In this document: one piece after another, positions 17,685 to 25,990 of the stretch | Layout: every line of letters starts with the position of its first letter | Position numbering within the stretch: the first letter of the stretch is position 1 | NCBI GenBank assembly: GCA_016201285.1 | Contig: JACQDE010000034.1 | Coordinates: 20,071-84,070, forward strand | Origin: Acidobacteriota bacterium | Lineage (GTDB): Bacteria; Acidobacteriota; Terriglobia; Acidiferrales; UBA7541 | Length of the DNA stretch: 64,000 bases | Reading direction: 5' to 3' | Position numbers and translations under genes: made by a program | Notes under the pieces: model-generated | Seen by the model: the letters and a program-made list of their open reading frames with translations, nothing else | Databases searched by the model: none | What the model was told of the DNA's origin: nothing

Positions 17685-19904
17685 TCATTTCTCGACGCGA
17701 TGGCGACTCAGCGTACGCGAACCTTCCTCCGAATCGACGAGAATCTTATCATCCGCTAGAAAGAAGGTCAATTGACGGCCGGAGGTTGTGCCCAGGATGG
17801 AGTCGTAAAGTGTTGGACGGCCACCGGATAGGACGATTTTGCCCTCGTCGGCGAGGTACTCGGCGTGCTCGGCGGTGCCCCGTCGGCCGCGTTGCTGGAC
17901 GGTAACGCCGCCAGTGGCAAGCGCCTTGCTCAGTTGTTTTGGCCCATTATTTGCAGACGTCAAATACAGTTCCAAAGTCCTCGATTGAATATGTCCCACG
18001 CTGGATTGGGCGCTTGCGTCACCCTCCATCCGCACGCGACCCTCGCTGCTCCAGTAAGTCATGTGGGCGGCGCGGGCGCGCCAAATGTTCCGCTGGGCGA
18101 CACCCGCGGCCGGGTTGGGCGCCTGCGGCAGAAGGGCGAGGACATTTTCGCCGGCCTCCAAGCGCTGTTCGTCCCGCAGAAGCGTGATGGCCGCGGCTTC
18201 GATCACGGCGTCGCCCTGCCACAGCCGCGCGTGTCCGGAATAGACGGCGCGACCCGTAGAGCGGTTGGCGAGGAGTTGATCGGCGGAGAGGTGCGCGGGC
18301 TGCGGAGCGAGGTTGGTGACGCTGTTGCGCTCGGCGGAAAAATAGCTGGTGCGGACGCCGCCTTCGGCGCGGATCTCGCCGGTACGCTGGTTGAAGGAAA
18401 TGGACGGCGCGGTGGTACGGGAAACGCCGTCGGCGACAGCGGCGGAGCCGGTGAGCGTCACCGCATCGGCGGCGCGGACCATGCGGGCGCGGTCGGCCTG
18501 GGCGTTGCGGTCGCCCTCGCGGAAGCGGACGCTGCCGCTCTGCTCGACCTCGGTCCATTCGCCTTCGGCCGAGAATCTCATGGCCAGGTCGCGCGAAGAG
18601 GTGACCTGCGGCGGGCGATTGCCCAAACGGCGCTCGACCTCGACGCCGTTCGAGCCAGTGAGATGGTGGACGACATTGCGCTCGTCGAACTGCGCGGCAA
18701 GGCGCTCGCCGCGGACTCTCGTGGACTCTTCGCCGTTGCGGATCTCAAGTGTGGCCGGCGCGAGCGATTCGGCCAGCTCGATGCGGCGCTCGGCGCGCTT
18801 CCGGCCGGGACCAAGCGCGATGCGCAGCAACTGCGTTTCGAGGCGGCGCGTGCCGCCGCGGTGCTGCGCGTCAAGCGAGACGTTGCCATTGGCGGTCAGT
18901 GACTTCGCAAGGTTGCGTCCCGGCTCCATCTCCACTTCGGCGCGCTGCGACTGGAGGCGGTCCTCACCGGCCGCGTTCTTCAACCGGCCGGTGACGTTGC
19001 CGGCGGCCTGGAGACGCTCGATCGAGCCTTCGCGGCCGAAGAGCGTGACGATCTCTTGCGCGGTCACGGCGAGCTGCCCGCGCGTTTCCGAAGATTGATA
19101 CTGCGGGTTGCCGCCGGCGACCAGGCGGCGCGCGCGCAGGGCGGCATCGAATTCGAGCGCGAGCGCGCCGGCGGTGAGCAACCGCTCACCCTGCTTCACG
19201 CGGACCGGCGCGAGCAGGCGCATGGTGCGCGAATCGCGCTGATACTCGAGCCCCGCGCCGGTGAGCACGACAGGCTCCGGCGTCTTGCCCTCCTTGCCGG
19301 ACGAAGTCAGCGTCAGCTCAACGTCGCGGTGCACGGTGAACTTGGCGTCGCGCGTGCTGTAGGTGACGCCAACGCCGCGGCCGTGGCCGTAAGGAAAACG
19401 GAAGACGACGGGATTTTCGGTGTGCAACTCGCCGGATTCGCGGTCGAAGGTGACGTTGACCGTGCCCACGTGAATGACGCGTTCGCCGGGACGCTGCTTT
19501 GCTTCCTCAGCGCTTTCGAGATCAATCTGCACTTCCCCGGCGCAGGTGATTTCTCCAGTGGCGGGGGCGTAGTCGCACTCGCGGGTGTGGATGTTGTCGA
19601 AGCGCTTGCCGAAGCGGCCGTAGATGGTGATCCAGACGTCCTGGAGCTGCGCGAGGCCGCCGGCCTTGTACTCGGTGGTGCGGGAGGCGCGAACGGTGAA
19701 GAGCGTGCGGTCCTGCTCGACCTTGGAAAAAGAGAATTCGGCGGATTGCTTCCGCACCGCGGGCGGCACCACCGGCGGCGCATTCCGGCGGGCGCGGGCG
19801 GCTTCAAAGGAGCGGTAGGCGTACACGCCCGCCACCGTCAGCGCCAGTAGCGCAGCGCTGGTGACAGCCCAACGGGCGTATCGAGCGGCTTCACTCCGGC
19901 GCAT
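17685..19904 (-). CDS. Large LptC-LptA (OstA)-like LPS transport protein
   Basis: The 739-residue protein has one N-terminal membrane anchor (AVTSAALLALTVAGVYAYRSF), then a region resembling LptC (FSFSKVEQDRTLFTVRASRTTEYKAGGLAQLQDVWITIYG), then several OstA/LptA-like beta-jellyroll stretches (for example HLTGSNGVEVERRL, VTLTGSAAVADGVSRTTAPSISFNQRTGEIRAEGGV, VVLSGGRPTLYDSILGTTSGRQLTFFLADDKILVDSEEG). LptC and LptA form the periplasmic bridge of the LPS machine; here they appear joined and enlarged. The gene leads the array and is six bases from lptB. A -10-like TACAAT lies on the minus strand at 19949-19954 but the -35 is poor. Confidence 0.82.
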   Translation of the reverse strand: MRRSEAARYARWAVTSAALLALTVAGVYAYRSFEAARARRNAPPVVPPAVRKQSAEFSFSKVEQDRTLFTVRASRTTEYKAGGLAQLQDVWITIYGRFGKRFDNIHTRECDYAPATGEITCAGEVQIDLESAEEAKQRPGERVIHVGTVNVTFDRESGELHTENPVVFRFPYGHGRGVGVTYSTRDAKFTVHRDVELTLTSSGKEGKTPEPVVLTGAGLEYQRDSRTMRLLAPVRVKQGERLLTAGALALEFDAALRARRLVAGGNPQYQSSETRGQLAVTAQEIVTLFGREGSIERLQAAGNVTGRLKNAAGEDRLQSQRAEVEMEPGRNLAKSLTANGNVSLDAQHRGGTRRLETQLLRIALGPGRKRAERRIELAESLAPATLEIRNGEESTRVRGERLAAQFDERNVVHHLTGSNGVEVERRLGNRPPQVTSSRDLAMRFSAEGEWTEVEQSGSVRFREGDRNAQADRARMVRAADAVTLTGSAAVADGVSRTTAPSISFNQRTGEIRAEGGVRTSYFSAERNSVTNLAPQPAHLSADQLLANRSTGRAVYSGHARLWQGDAVIEAAAITLLRDEQRLEAGENVLALLPQAPNPAAGVAQRNIWRARAAHMTYWSSEGRVRMEGDASAQSSVGHIQSRTLELYLTSANNGPKQLSKALATGGVTVQQRGRRGTAEHAEYLADEGKIVLSGGRPTLYDSILGTTSGRQLTFFLADDKILVDSEEGSRTLSRHRVEK

Positions 19905-20060
19905 TCGTCTCCCGGCCCCGAATCTCGAAGCTTCGGGATTAGATGCTCATTGTAGACCGAAAGGCGAGGAAAACCTTTTGGAACCGCAGATGAACGCGGA
20001 TGGGTGCAGATTGATTTCTTGTCCTGAAGACATGCCGGCCTGAAGGCCGGCGCTACACGA
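19905..20060. repeat. Gap with two dispersed palindromes
   Basis: A TCTCGAAGCTTCGGGATTAG palindrome unit lies at about 19923-19942 and a complete GCCGGCCTGAAGGCCGGC plus GCTACA unit lies at about 20034-20057, adjacent to the end of the aldehyde dehydrogenase gene. No gene is visible. Confidence 0.65.
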
Positions 20061-22274
20061 TCATTTCGTTTCGATAAGGACTTCGCAGGAGGAAGCGAGG
20101 TCGCGGGCGGAGGGCGTGACGATGGTTTTGGGGCCGATGAAGATTTTTTCGCCGCGGCGGATGGCGTTGCGGACGTCGGTCTCGCTTACAAACTCCGCGA
20201 GCTTTGGAGCAGAAGCCTCAGGGGCTGAAGCCCCTTTGCCCGAAGCTGCGCTTTTGTCGGAGCTGAAGCTCCGACCCCCTACGGCTGCTTCCGGGGCGGT
20301 GGCGCAGGCGGCCGGTGACGCGGCAGTTGCGGGGCGCGCACCGAGTATGGCGGAGACGGCGGCGGCGGCGACGTCCTTGGGAGAAGGAAGCGGATTGGAC
20401 GTGGGAGCAGGTTTGGCTGCGGGTGGAGCGGGCGTGGAAGATGGCGAAGCGGAGGAAGATGCCGGGCTAAAGCCCGGCGCTACATTCGAACCAGAGCCGC
20501 GAGGGATGCCGAATTGTCCCATGACGCGTTCGACGATTTTGGAAATGGTGGCGCGGTCCGGAGCGGCAATCGTGGAAGGCGTCACCTCGGGGGCTGAAGC
20601 CCCCTCCTTCTCTTGCGTCGGAATGTCGGAGCTAAAGCTCCGACCCCCTATCGGCGCGGCGAGCGCAGGCGCAGTTTGTGGAGCGGAGGAGACCGAAGCA
20701 ACCGAAGATGCCGGGCGTCCCGCTTCGCGGGAACCAGTCGCTTCAGATGCCGCTGCGGCAGCGGAAGCGGACGACGAGGCGGCGGCGGGCGGGGCGGCGG
20801 CGGGCGGGGCGGCGGCGGAGGCCGCAGCAGCGGACTGGACGGGCACGGGCGACTGGCCCGCGGATGCGCCGGAATCGGCGAGGAGGCGGCGGTCGGCAGG
20901 GATGGTGCGGTGCTCGATGGCGCGCGATTCCCAGGCGATACGCTTGATGTTCATCAGGTGGTGCGGGCCGACGTTGTCCGAAGTGATGTTGCCGCCGAGC
21001 GCGCCGCAGCCGAGCGTCATCGCGGGAAAGAGATTCGTCGAGTAGCCGATGGAGCCGTGCACAGCGGCGGTGTTCACGCAGACGCGGAATGCGGGCACGC
21101 CCTTGCCGAATTCCTTTGCCACCGATTCACTCGCGGTGTGAACGGCGGCGGTGTGACCGGCGCCGCCGAACTGGAGGAGCTTGTTGCAGAGCGCGATGGC
21201 CGCGGCGGTGTTGGGCACGGAGTAGAACGCGAGAATCGGCGAAAGCTTTTCGGCGGAGAGCGGCTGCTCGCGGCCGACGGCGGTGAGCCTGGCGATGAGC
21301 ACGCGCGTCTGCGGCGGGACCTTGAGGCCGGTCATTTCCGCGAGCAGCGTGGCGGGCTTGCCGACAATCTGCGGATTGGGCGCGGTGGCGCCGGGGCGGA
21401 AGACGAGCGCGCCGACTTTTTCCGCTTCCTCGGACGACAGGAAGTACGCGCCCTGGCGGCGGCATTCTTCAAGAACAAGGTCGCGAACCTGCTCGTCGCA
21501 GACGATGGCTTGCTCGGAGGAGCAGATCGTGCCGTAGTCAAAAGTTTTTCCGGCGAGGATGTCGGCGACGGCTTTGCGCACGTTGGCTGTGCGCTCGATG
21601 TACGCGGGGACGTTGCCCGGGCCGACACCGTAGGACGGCTTGCCGGAACTATACGCAGCGCGGACGAGACCCGTGCCGCCGGTGGCGAGGATGACGCCGA
21701 CGGAGCGGTGGCGCATCAGCTCCTGCGTGCCCTGCATGGTGGTGTGCGCCATGCAGCCGATCAGTCCTTCGGGCGCGCCGGCTCTCAATGCCGCGCGGGA
21801 AAGCACCGCCGCAGTTTCGCAGATGCAGCGCGCAGCCGAAGGATGCGGGCTGAGCACGACGGCGTTGCGCGCCTTGATCGAAATCAGCGTCTTGTAGATG
21901 GTCGTGGAAGTCGGATTGGTGCACGGGATGACCGCGGCGACAACGCCGACCGGCGTGGCCACTTCGACGATGCCCTTCTCGCGGTCTTCGCGCAGGACGC
22001 CGACGGTCTTCATGCCGCGGATGGCGCGGTGCACGTCCACGGACGCGAGGCGGTTCTTGATGATTTTGTCGGGGACGTTGCCGTAGCCAGTTTCCTCGAC
22101 GGCCATGCGGGCGAGCTGTTCGCCGGCGGCAGTGGCGGCTTCGGCGCAGGCGTCCACGATGGCGTCCACCTGCTCCTGGGAAAAGGCGGCGAAAATTTTC
22201 TGGGCTTCGGCGGCGCGCGCGACGAGTTCGCGGGCTTCCTGAATGGAGAGTAGGTCGCGGTCGCGGAGAGTCAA
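20061..22274 (-). CDS. BMC-associated CoA-acylating aldehyde dehydrogenase with repeat-built linker and EutQ-like C-terminal segment
   Basis: Residues 1-465 form an acylating aldehyde dehydrogenase of the BMC/AdhE-N type, converting an aldehyde plus CoA and NAD+ to acyl-CoA. Marks are [49 protein letters not shown] and the catalytic Cys251 in [14 protein letters not shown]. Residues about 470-690 are a low-complexity Ala/Ser/Pro linker containing at least five dispersed palindromes in frame (20221-20234, 20256-20275, 20458-20484, 20589-20604, 20625-20644). The last 47 residues ([18 protein letters not shown]... [11 protein letters not shown]) recall the N-terminal segment of EutQ and other microcompartment proteins. 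It follows a BMC-H shell gene by 79 bp. The tail may be an encapsulation or docking element; that is inferred. Confidence 0.88.
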   Translation of the reverse strand: MTLRDRDLLSIQEARELVARAAEAQKIFAAFSQEQVDAIVDACAEAATAAGEQLARMAVEETGYGNVPDKIIKNRLASVDVHRAIRGMKTVGVLREDREKGIVEVATPVGVVAAVIPCTNPTSTTIYKTLISIKARNAVVLSPHPSAARCICETAAVLSRAALRAGAPEGLIGCMAHTTMQGTQELMRHRSVGVILATGGTGLVRAAYSSGKPSYGVGPGNVPAYIERTANVRKAVADILAGKTFDYGTICSSEQAIVCDEQVRDLVLEECRRQGAYFLSSEEAEKVGALVFRPGATAPNPQIVGKPATLLAEMTGLKVPPQTRVLIARLTAVGREQPLSAEKLSPILAFYSVPNTAAAIALCNKLLQFGGAGHTAAVHTASESVAKEFGKGVPAFRVCVNTAAVHGSIGYSTNLFPAMTLGCGALGGNITSDNVGPHHLMNIKRIAWESRAIEHRTIPADRRLLADSGASAGQSPVPVQSAAAASAAAPPAAAPPAAASSSASAAAAASEATGSREAGRPASSVASVSSAPQTAPALAAPIGGRSFSSDIPTQEKEGASAPEVTPSTIAAPDRATISKIVERVMGQFGIPRGSGSNVAPGFSPASSSASPSSTPAPPAAKPAPTSNPLPSPKDVAAAAVSAILGARPATAASPAACATAPEAAVGGRSFSSDKSAASGKGASAPEASAPKLAEFVSETDVRNAIRRGEKIFIGPKTIVTPSARDLASSCEVLIETK

Positions 22275-22353
22275 GGCGCCAGCCCCTGCGAATGAGAAAC
22301 GAAGAGGGATTCTTCGCTTCGCTCAGAATGACAGGACAAAAATAATGCCGATG

Positions 22354-22650
22354 CTACTTTTTGCCGGGAGGCACGCCGCCGCCGGGGAGAATCTTGTCCA
22401 CATGCTCGTGGGGCCGCGGGATGACGTGCACGGCGACCAGTTCGCCCACGCGGCGCGCGGCAGCGGCACCGGCATCGGTGGCCGCCTTGACCGCGCCGAC
22501 GTCGCCGCGGACCATCACGGTGACGTAGCCGGAGCCGATGTACTCCTTGCCGATGAGGACGACGTTGGCGGCCTTCACCATGGCGTCGGAGGCTTCAATA
22601 GCGCCGACCAGGCCTTTTGTCTCGATCATTCCCAGCGCTTCATAAGACAT
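22354..22650 (-). CDS. Bacterial microcompartment shell protein, BMC-H (hexamer) type
   Basis: The 98-residue protein has one BMC domain, beginning [39 protein letters not shown], with [24 protein letters not shown] and [16 protein letters not shown]. This is the PduA/PduJ/EutM pattern that forms cyclic hexamers tiling a microcompartment shell. The ATG at 22650 gives the family length; an upstream open extension adds 40 unrelated residues. The linked aldehyde dehydrogenase makes a cargo relationship likely. No BMC-P pentamer or BMC-T trimer is present in the window, so a complete shell would need genes elsewhere. Confidence 0.95.
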   Translation of the reverse strand: MSYEALGMIETKGLVGAIEASDAMVKAANVVLIGKEYIGSGYVTVMVRGDVGAVKAATDAGAAAARRVGELVAVHVIPRPHEHVDKILPGGGVPPGKK

Positions 22651-22871
22651 GCGGTCCTCGCTCGTGGCGGCGCTCCGGCTGGCGCCCACACCCTTGCGCG
22701 TGGAAGCAGAGAAGTCCACGCTTGCCCGGAAAGCAAAACGGAGACTAACACGCGCCTCGCAGTGAAGCAAGGCAGGCGGGGCGAATTGTGGAAAACGCGA
22801 AGAAGCGCAGGAGAGATCCTTCGTCGTCCCGGAGAACCGGGACTCCTCAGGATGACATGTTGGGAGGGATG
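22651..22871. repeat. Gap upstream of the BMC shell gene with one dispersed repeat
   Basis: A GATCCTTCGTCGTCCCGG ... CTCAGGATGACA unit lies at about 22814-22858, with an internal GTCCCGGAGAACCGGGAC hairpin. The part next to the shell gene (22651-22790) should contain its promoter, but I see no convincing -35/-10 pair. Confidence 0.5.
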
Positions 22872-23987
22872 TCAGAGGCCGGGGAGGACGCCGAGGCCGA
22901 CGGCGGCGACGCTGTCGCGAGTGGTGTTCTTCACTAGGTACATGGCCTCGTCGGCGAGGTGGAGCAGCCCGGCCTTGTTGCTGGAGTCCGTCGGATAGGA
23001 GGCCACGCCGACGCTGGCGGTGATGCGGACGTCCAAGTGGGAATCTTTCAGCCAGGTGCTCTCACGGATGATGCGGTGCAGGCGGCGGGCCACGATGAAG
23101 GCGTTTTCCTTGGAGGTCTGCGGGAGCAGAAGCACGAACTCGTCGCCGCCGTAACGGAAGGCGAAGTCGATGAGGCGGCAGTGGCTCTTGATCATCTGGC
23201 CGATCTCGCCGAGGAGCCTGGAGCCCATCAGATGGCCGTGGCTGTCATTCACATTCTTAAAGTGGTCGAGGTCAATGAAGATGAGCGAGAACTGGTAGCC
23301 ATAGCGCTGGGAGCGGTAGATCTCGGTGTCCAGCATGAAATTGAGGTGGCGGGCGTTGTAAAGGTTGGTGCAATCGTCGGTGATGGTGAGCTCGTGGATG
23401 CGCTGGACGTGGCGCGCGTTCTCGATGGCGATGGCGGCGTAATCGGCGAGGGCCTCGAGCAAGGCCATGTCGCGGGCGCCGAAGCCATCGGGGCCGACGC
23501 AGTTGATGAGCTCGATCACGCCGAGGCAGTGGTCGCGGAACTTCACCGGGACGGCGACGATGGAGTGGGTTTCCATCTTGGTCTTCTCGTCCACCTTGGC
23601 GAAGAAGCGCGTGTCCTGGCTGACGTCGGGGACGATCACGACCTCGCCGGTCTGCGCCACCCAGCCGGCCAGTCCCTGACCCATCTTGATGCGGATGTCT
23701 TTGAGCACCTCGGAGCCCGCGCCAATGGCGATCTCGAAGTAGAGCTCCTGGCGGAGCTCATCCACAAGCAGCAGTGACCAAGTGTCCGGGCGCAGGAACT
23801 CGTCGATTTTCTCCATGATGGTGCGGAGAACCTGGTCGAGTTCGAGCGTAGAAGTAAGTGCTTTGCCTAACTCGTGGAGGACAGTGACCTCGCGCGTGTC
23901 GGCAGGAGAGGACGGATTGCGGCGGCGTTCAACGCCGGTGAAGCCTTTCTCGTTTTGCACAGTTCGCCTGGCGGCTGGGCCGGGCAT
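22872..23987 (-). CDS. GAF domain-containing diguanylate cyclase (GGDEF)
   Basis: The 371-residue protein has a GAF domain (residues about 45-190; [36 protein letters not shown]) and a GGDEF domain (about 195-365). The active-site loop is intact, GGDEF at 280-284, and an RLID motif at 271-274 lies exactly five residues upstream, matching the RxxD inhibitory site. It is predicted to make c-di-GMP with product feedback inhibition. There is no membrane segment, so the signal is probably cytosolic. c-di-GMP commonly controls type IV pili, and large minor-pilin cassettes are present in the window, but a link is inferred. Confidence 0.93.
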   Translation of the reverse strand: MPGPAARRTVQNEKGFTGVERRRNPSSPADTREVTVLHELGKALTSTLELDQVLRTIMEKIDEFLRPDTWSLLLVDELRQELYFEIAIGAGSEVLKDIRIKMGQGLAGWVAQTGEVVIVPDVSQDTRFFAKVDEKTKMETHSIVAVPVKFRDHCLGVIELINCVGPDGFGARDMALLEALADYAAIAIENARHVQRIHELTITDDCTNLYNARHLNFMLDTEIYRSQRYGYQFSLIFIDLDHFKNVNDSHGHLMGSRLLGEIGQMIKSHCRLIDFAFRYGGDEFVLLLPQTSKENAFIVARRLHRIIRESTWLKDSHLDVRITASVGVASYPTDSSNKAGLLHLADEAMYLVKNTTRDSVAAVGLGVLPGL

Positions 23988-24085
23988 CGTAGCCGGCGCC
24001 GAATGATTGTCCGGCTAAACGGTGATTATAAGCAACGAGCGGGCGCGGGGCAACGCGCACGAATGGCGATGTTTCCTGGCCCGCA

Positions 24086-24114
24086 TTGACAGTCCGGAAA
24101 CGCGTGCCTATAGT
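24086..24114 (+). promoter_or_regulatory. Sigma-70 promoter for the rodZ-like gene
   Basis: A consensus -35 TTGACA (24086-24091) is separated by exactly 17 bases from TATAGT (24109-24114), giving a predicted transcript start near 24121 and a leader of about 37 bases before the ATG at 24158. It lies in the 170-base divergent gap between the diguanylate cyclase and this gene. Confidence 0.8.
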
Positions 24115-24157
24115 GCCAAGGAGAAATAAACCGGAAATTCAAGCGGCCCGGGAGAAA

Positions 24158-24913
24158 ATGACACACGGAGTCTTCGGAGAACGCCTGAAACGCGAGCGGG
24201 AGATGCGCGGCGTGGGCCTGGAGGAGATCTCCGCAGCCACGCGCATCAGCACGCGCTTTCTGGCGGCGCTGGAAAACGAGCGGTGGCACGAGCTGCCCGG
24301 AGGCGTCTTCAACCGCGGGTTCATCCGCGCGGTGGCGCGCTACCTGGGGCTGGACGAAGAATCGCTGGTCGCCGAATATGCGCTGGTCACGCATGATCCG
24401 CCGAAGGTGGCGGTGTGGGCGGATTTGCCGGTGAAGCCGCGGGCGCAGATGCTGCCGTGGCTGGTCCTGGCGCTGGTGGTCGCGGTGGGTGCGGGTGGAT
24501 GGTTCGCCTGGCGCCACTACGCGCCGCTGTGGAACGCCTGGCGCCAGCCGCTGCCTCCGCCGCCAACCGTGCGCGTGACGCCGCCTCCGGCGAATGCCGC
24601 GGCGGTCACACCACAGGAGAACCCCGCGGGCGCGCCCGAGACCGAAGTGCTGCAATTGAAAATTGACGCGGTGAAGCCGACGCGCGTGAAAGTGGCCGCC
24701 GACGGCATCGTGAAGTTCAACGGCAGAATGCAGGCCAATCAAAGCGAGCGCTTCGATGCCAAAGAGAAGTTCGAAGTCTCCTCGGAAATCTCCGGCGCGG
24801 TGCTGCTGGAGCTAAACGGGCAGATCATGATGTTCGAAGAGCTGCCGGACGCGCCGGGCCGCCTGATGCTGGACCGCACCAAACTCAAGAAAGCCCAGGG
24901 AGGAATCCATTAG
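24158..24913 (+). CDS. RodZ-like helix-turn-helix / single-pass membrane protein
   Basis: The N-terminal cytosolic part is an HTH_25 domain (FGERLKREREMRGVGLEEISAATRISTRFLAALENERWHELPGGVFNRGFIRAVARYLGLD), the standard RodZ block, where it binds MreB. A single transmembrane helix follows (PWLVLALVVAVGAGGWFAW), a Pro-rich linker, and a C-terminal periplasmic DUF4115-like domain (LQLKIDAVKPTRVKVAADG). RodZ links MreB to the cell-wall elongation machinery. The ATG at 24158 follows GGGAGAAA, downstream of a strong promoter; a TTG at 24086 in the same frame lies inside that promoter and cannot be the start. Confidence 0.88.
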   Translation: MTHGVFGERLKREREMRGVGLEEISAATRISTRFLAALENERWHELPGGVFNRGFIRAVARYLGLDEESLVAEYALVTHDPPKVAVWADLPVKPRAQMLPWLVLALVVAVGAGGWFAWRHYAPLWNAWRQPLPPPPTVRVTPPPANAAAVTPQENPAGAPETEVLQLKIDAVKPTRVKVAADGIVKFNGRMQANQSERFDAKEKFEVSSEISGAVLLELNGQIMMFEELPDAPGRLMLDRTKLKKAQGGIH

Positions 24914-24971
24914 CGCGGAGCTGCTGGCGGAGATCCGCTCCGGCAAGACCACCAAGGAGCGAAAGATCGCC

Positions 24972-25865
24972 GTGTGCGCGAGCGGCGCCGGCCTGGCCAT
25001 CGAGGAACGCGCAGAGATGCTCTGCGTGCTGGCCGACGACGCCGACGAGAACATCGCGCAGCGGGCGGGCAACGCGCTGATCTCGCTGCCGGTGGAGGCG
25101 TTCACCGGTGCGCTCGGAAAGTCCGATGCGTCACCGCAACTCTTCAAGCACTGCGCGGAAAACCTGGCGGCAAAGCCGGGCATGGCCGACGCGATGGCGA
25201 AGAACAAGGCGTGTCCCGCGGCCCTGGTGGCGGCCGTGGCGCCGCACCTGACCACCTCGGCGGTGCAGGCGCTGGTGGATGATCTGGAGAGGCTGGCGGA
25301 TTTTCCGGCGCTGGCCGAGGCGCTGGCGGCGAGCCCGTCCGTCACCGTGGAGCAGCGCAAGCTGCTCGAAGAGCTGCACGCGGAGGGCGTGGACGAAAAG
25401 GCGCTGGCGGAGGCGGTGGCCGCCGTGGAACCGGACGCGCGCAAGAAGGAAACGATGATCCAGCGGCTGGGCCGGATGCGCGTGGTGGAACGCATCAAAC
25501 TGGCGCTGACCGGCAACCGCGAGGAGCGCATGGCACTGATCCGCGACGCCAACAAGCTGGTGCAGCGCGCGGTGTTGTCGTCGCCGAAGCTGACGGGGCA
25601 GGAAGTGGAAGGATTCGCTTCGATGACCAGCCTGAACGACGAGATCCTGCGGATGATCGCCGCCAAACGCGCGTTCATCAAGAACTACGTGGTGGTGAAA
25701 AACCTGATCACCAACGCGAAGGTGCCGCTGGACGTCTCCATGCATCTGCTGCCGCGGCTGAACGACACGGATATGAAATTCCTGACGATGAACAAAAACG
25801 TGCCGGAAACGCTGCGGACGATGGCCCACAAAATGATCCGGCAGAAAAAGATGGGCAAGGGCTAG
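24972..25865 (+). CDS. Conserved helical-repeat (HEAT-like) protein of unknown function
   Basis: I do not recognise a named family. The protein is almost wholly alpha-helical with repeated Ala/Leu-rich helices, for example IEERAEMLCVLADDADENIAQRAGNALISLP, as in HEAT-type scaffolds, and a basic C-terminus (MIRQKKMGKG). No signal peptide or membrane segment is seen. The GTG at 24972 is the first ordinary start, but the frame stays open and protein-like upstream (ISAELLAEIRSGKTTKERKIAV) to an ATT at 24909, which overlaps the rodZ-like stop and follows GGGAGGA. The real N-terminus may therefore be 21 residues longer with an ATT start. It is probably co-transcribed with the rodZ-like gene. Confidence 0.75.
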   Translation: MCASGAGLAIEERAEMLCVLADDADENIAQRAGNALISLPVEAFTGALGKSDASPQLFKHCAENLAAKPGMADAMAKNKACPAALVAAVAPHLTTSAVQALVDDLERLADFPALAEALAASPSVTVEQRKLLEELHAEGVDEKALAEAVAAVEPDARKKETMIQRLGRMRVVERIKLALTGNREERMALIRDANKLVQRAVLSSPKLTGQEVEGFASMTSLNDEILRMIAAKRAFIKNYVVVKNLITNAKVPLDVSMHLLPRLNDTDMKFLTMNKNVPETLRTMAHKMIRQKKMGKG

Positions 25866-25990
25866 TGCCGTTCCAACTTTTTCTGACTAGCCGTGCGAGC
25901 GAAAAGCAGATTCCTCGGAATAGCAACGCGTTCGGTTCTTCATAGGCGGATCAAGCTGGAACAGCACCAGGGGCACCGCCCGCGCGAGGA

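Noticed and set aside
20200..20700. CRISPR-like array in the aldehyde dehydrogenase linker
   Set aside because: The repeats differ in sequence, are palindromes of known dispersed families, have irregular spacing and lie inside a coding frame.
20061..22650. A complete microcompartment locus
   Set aside because: Only one shell gene and one enzyme are here; no pentamer, trimer or other core enzyme is within the window.
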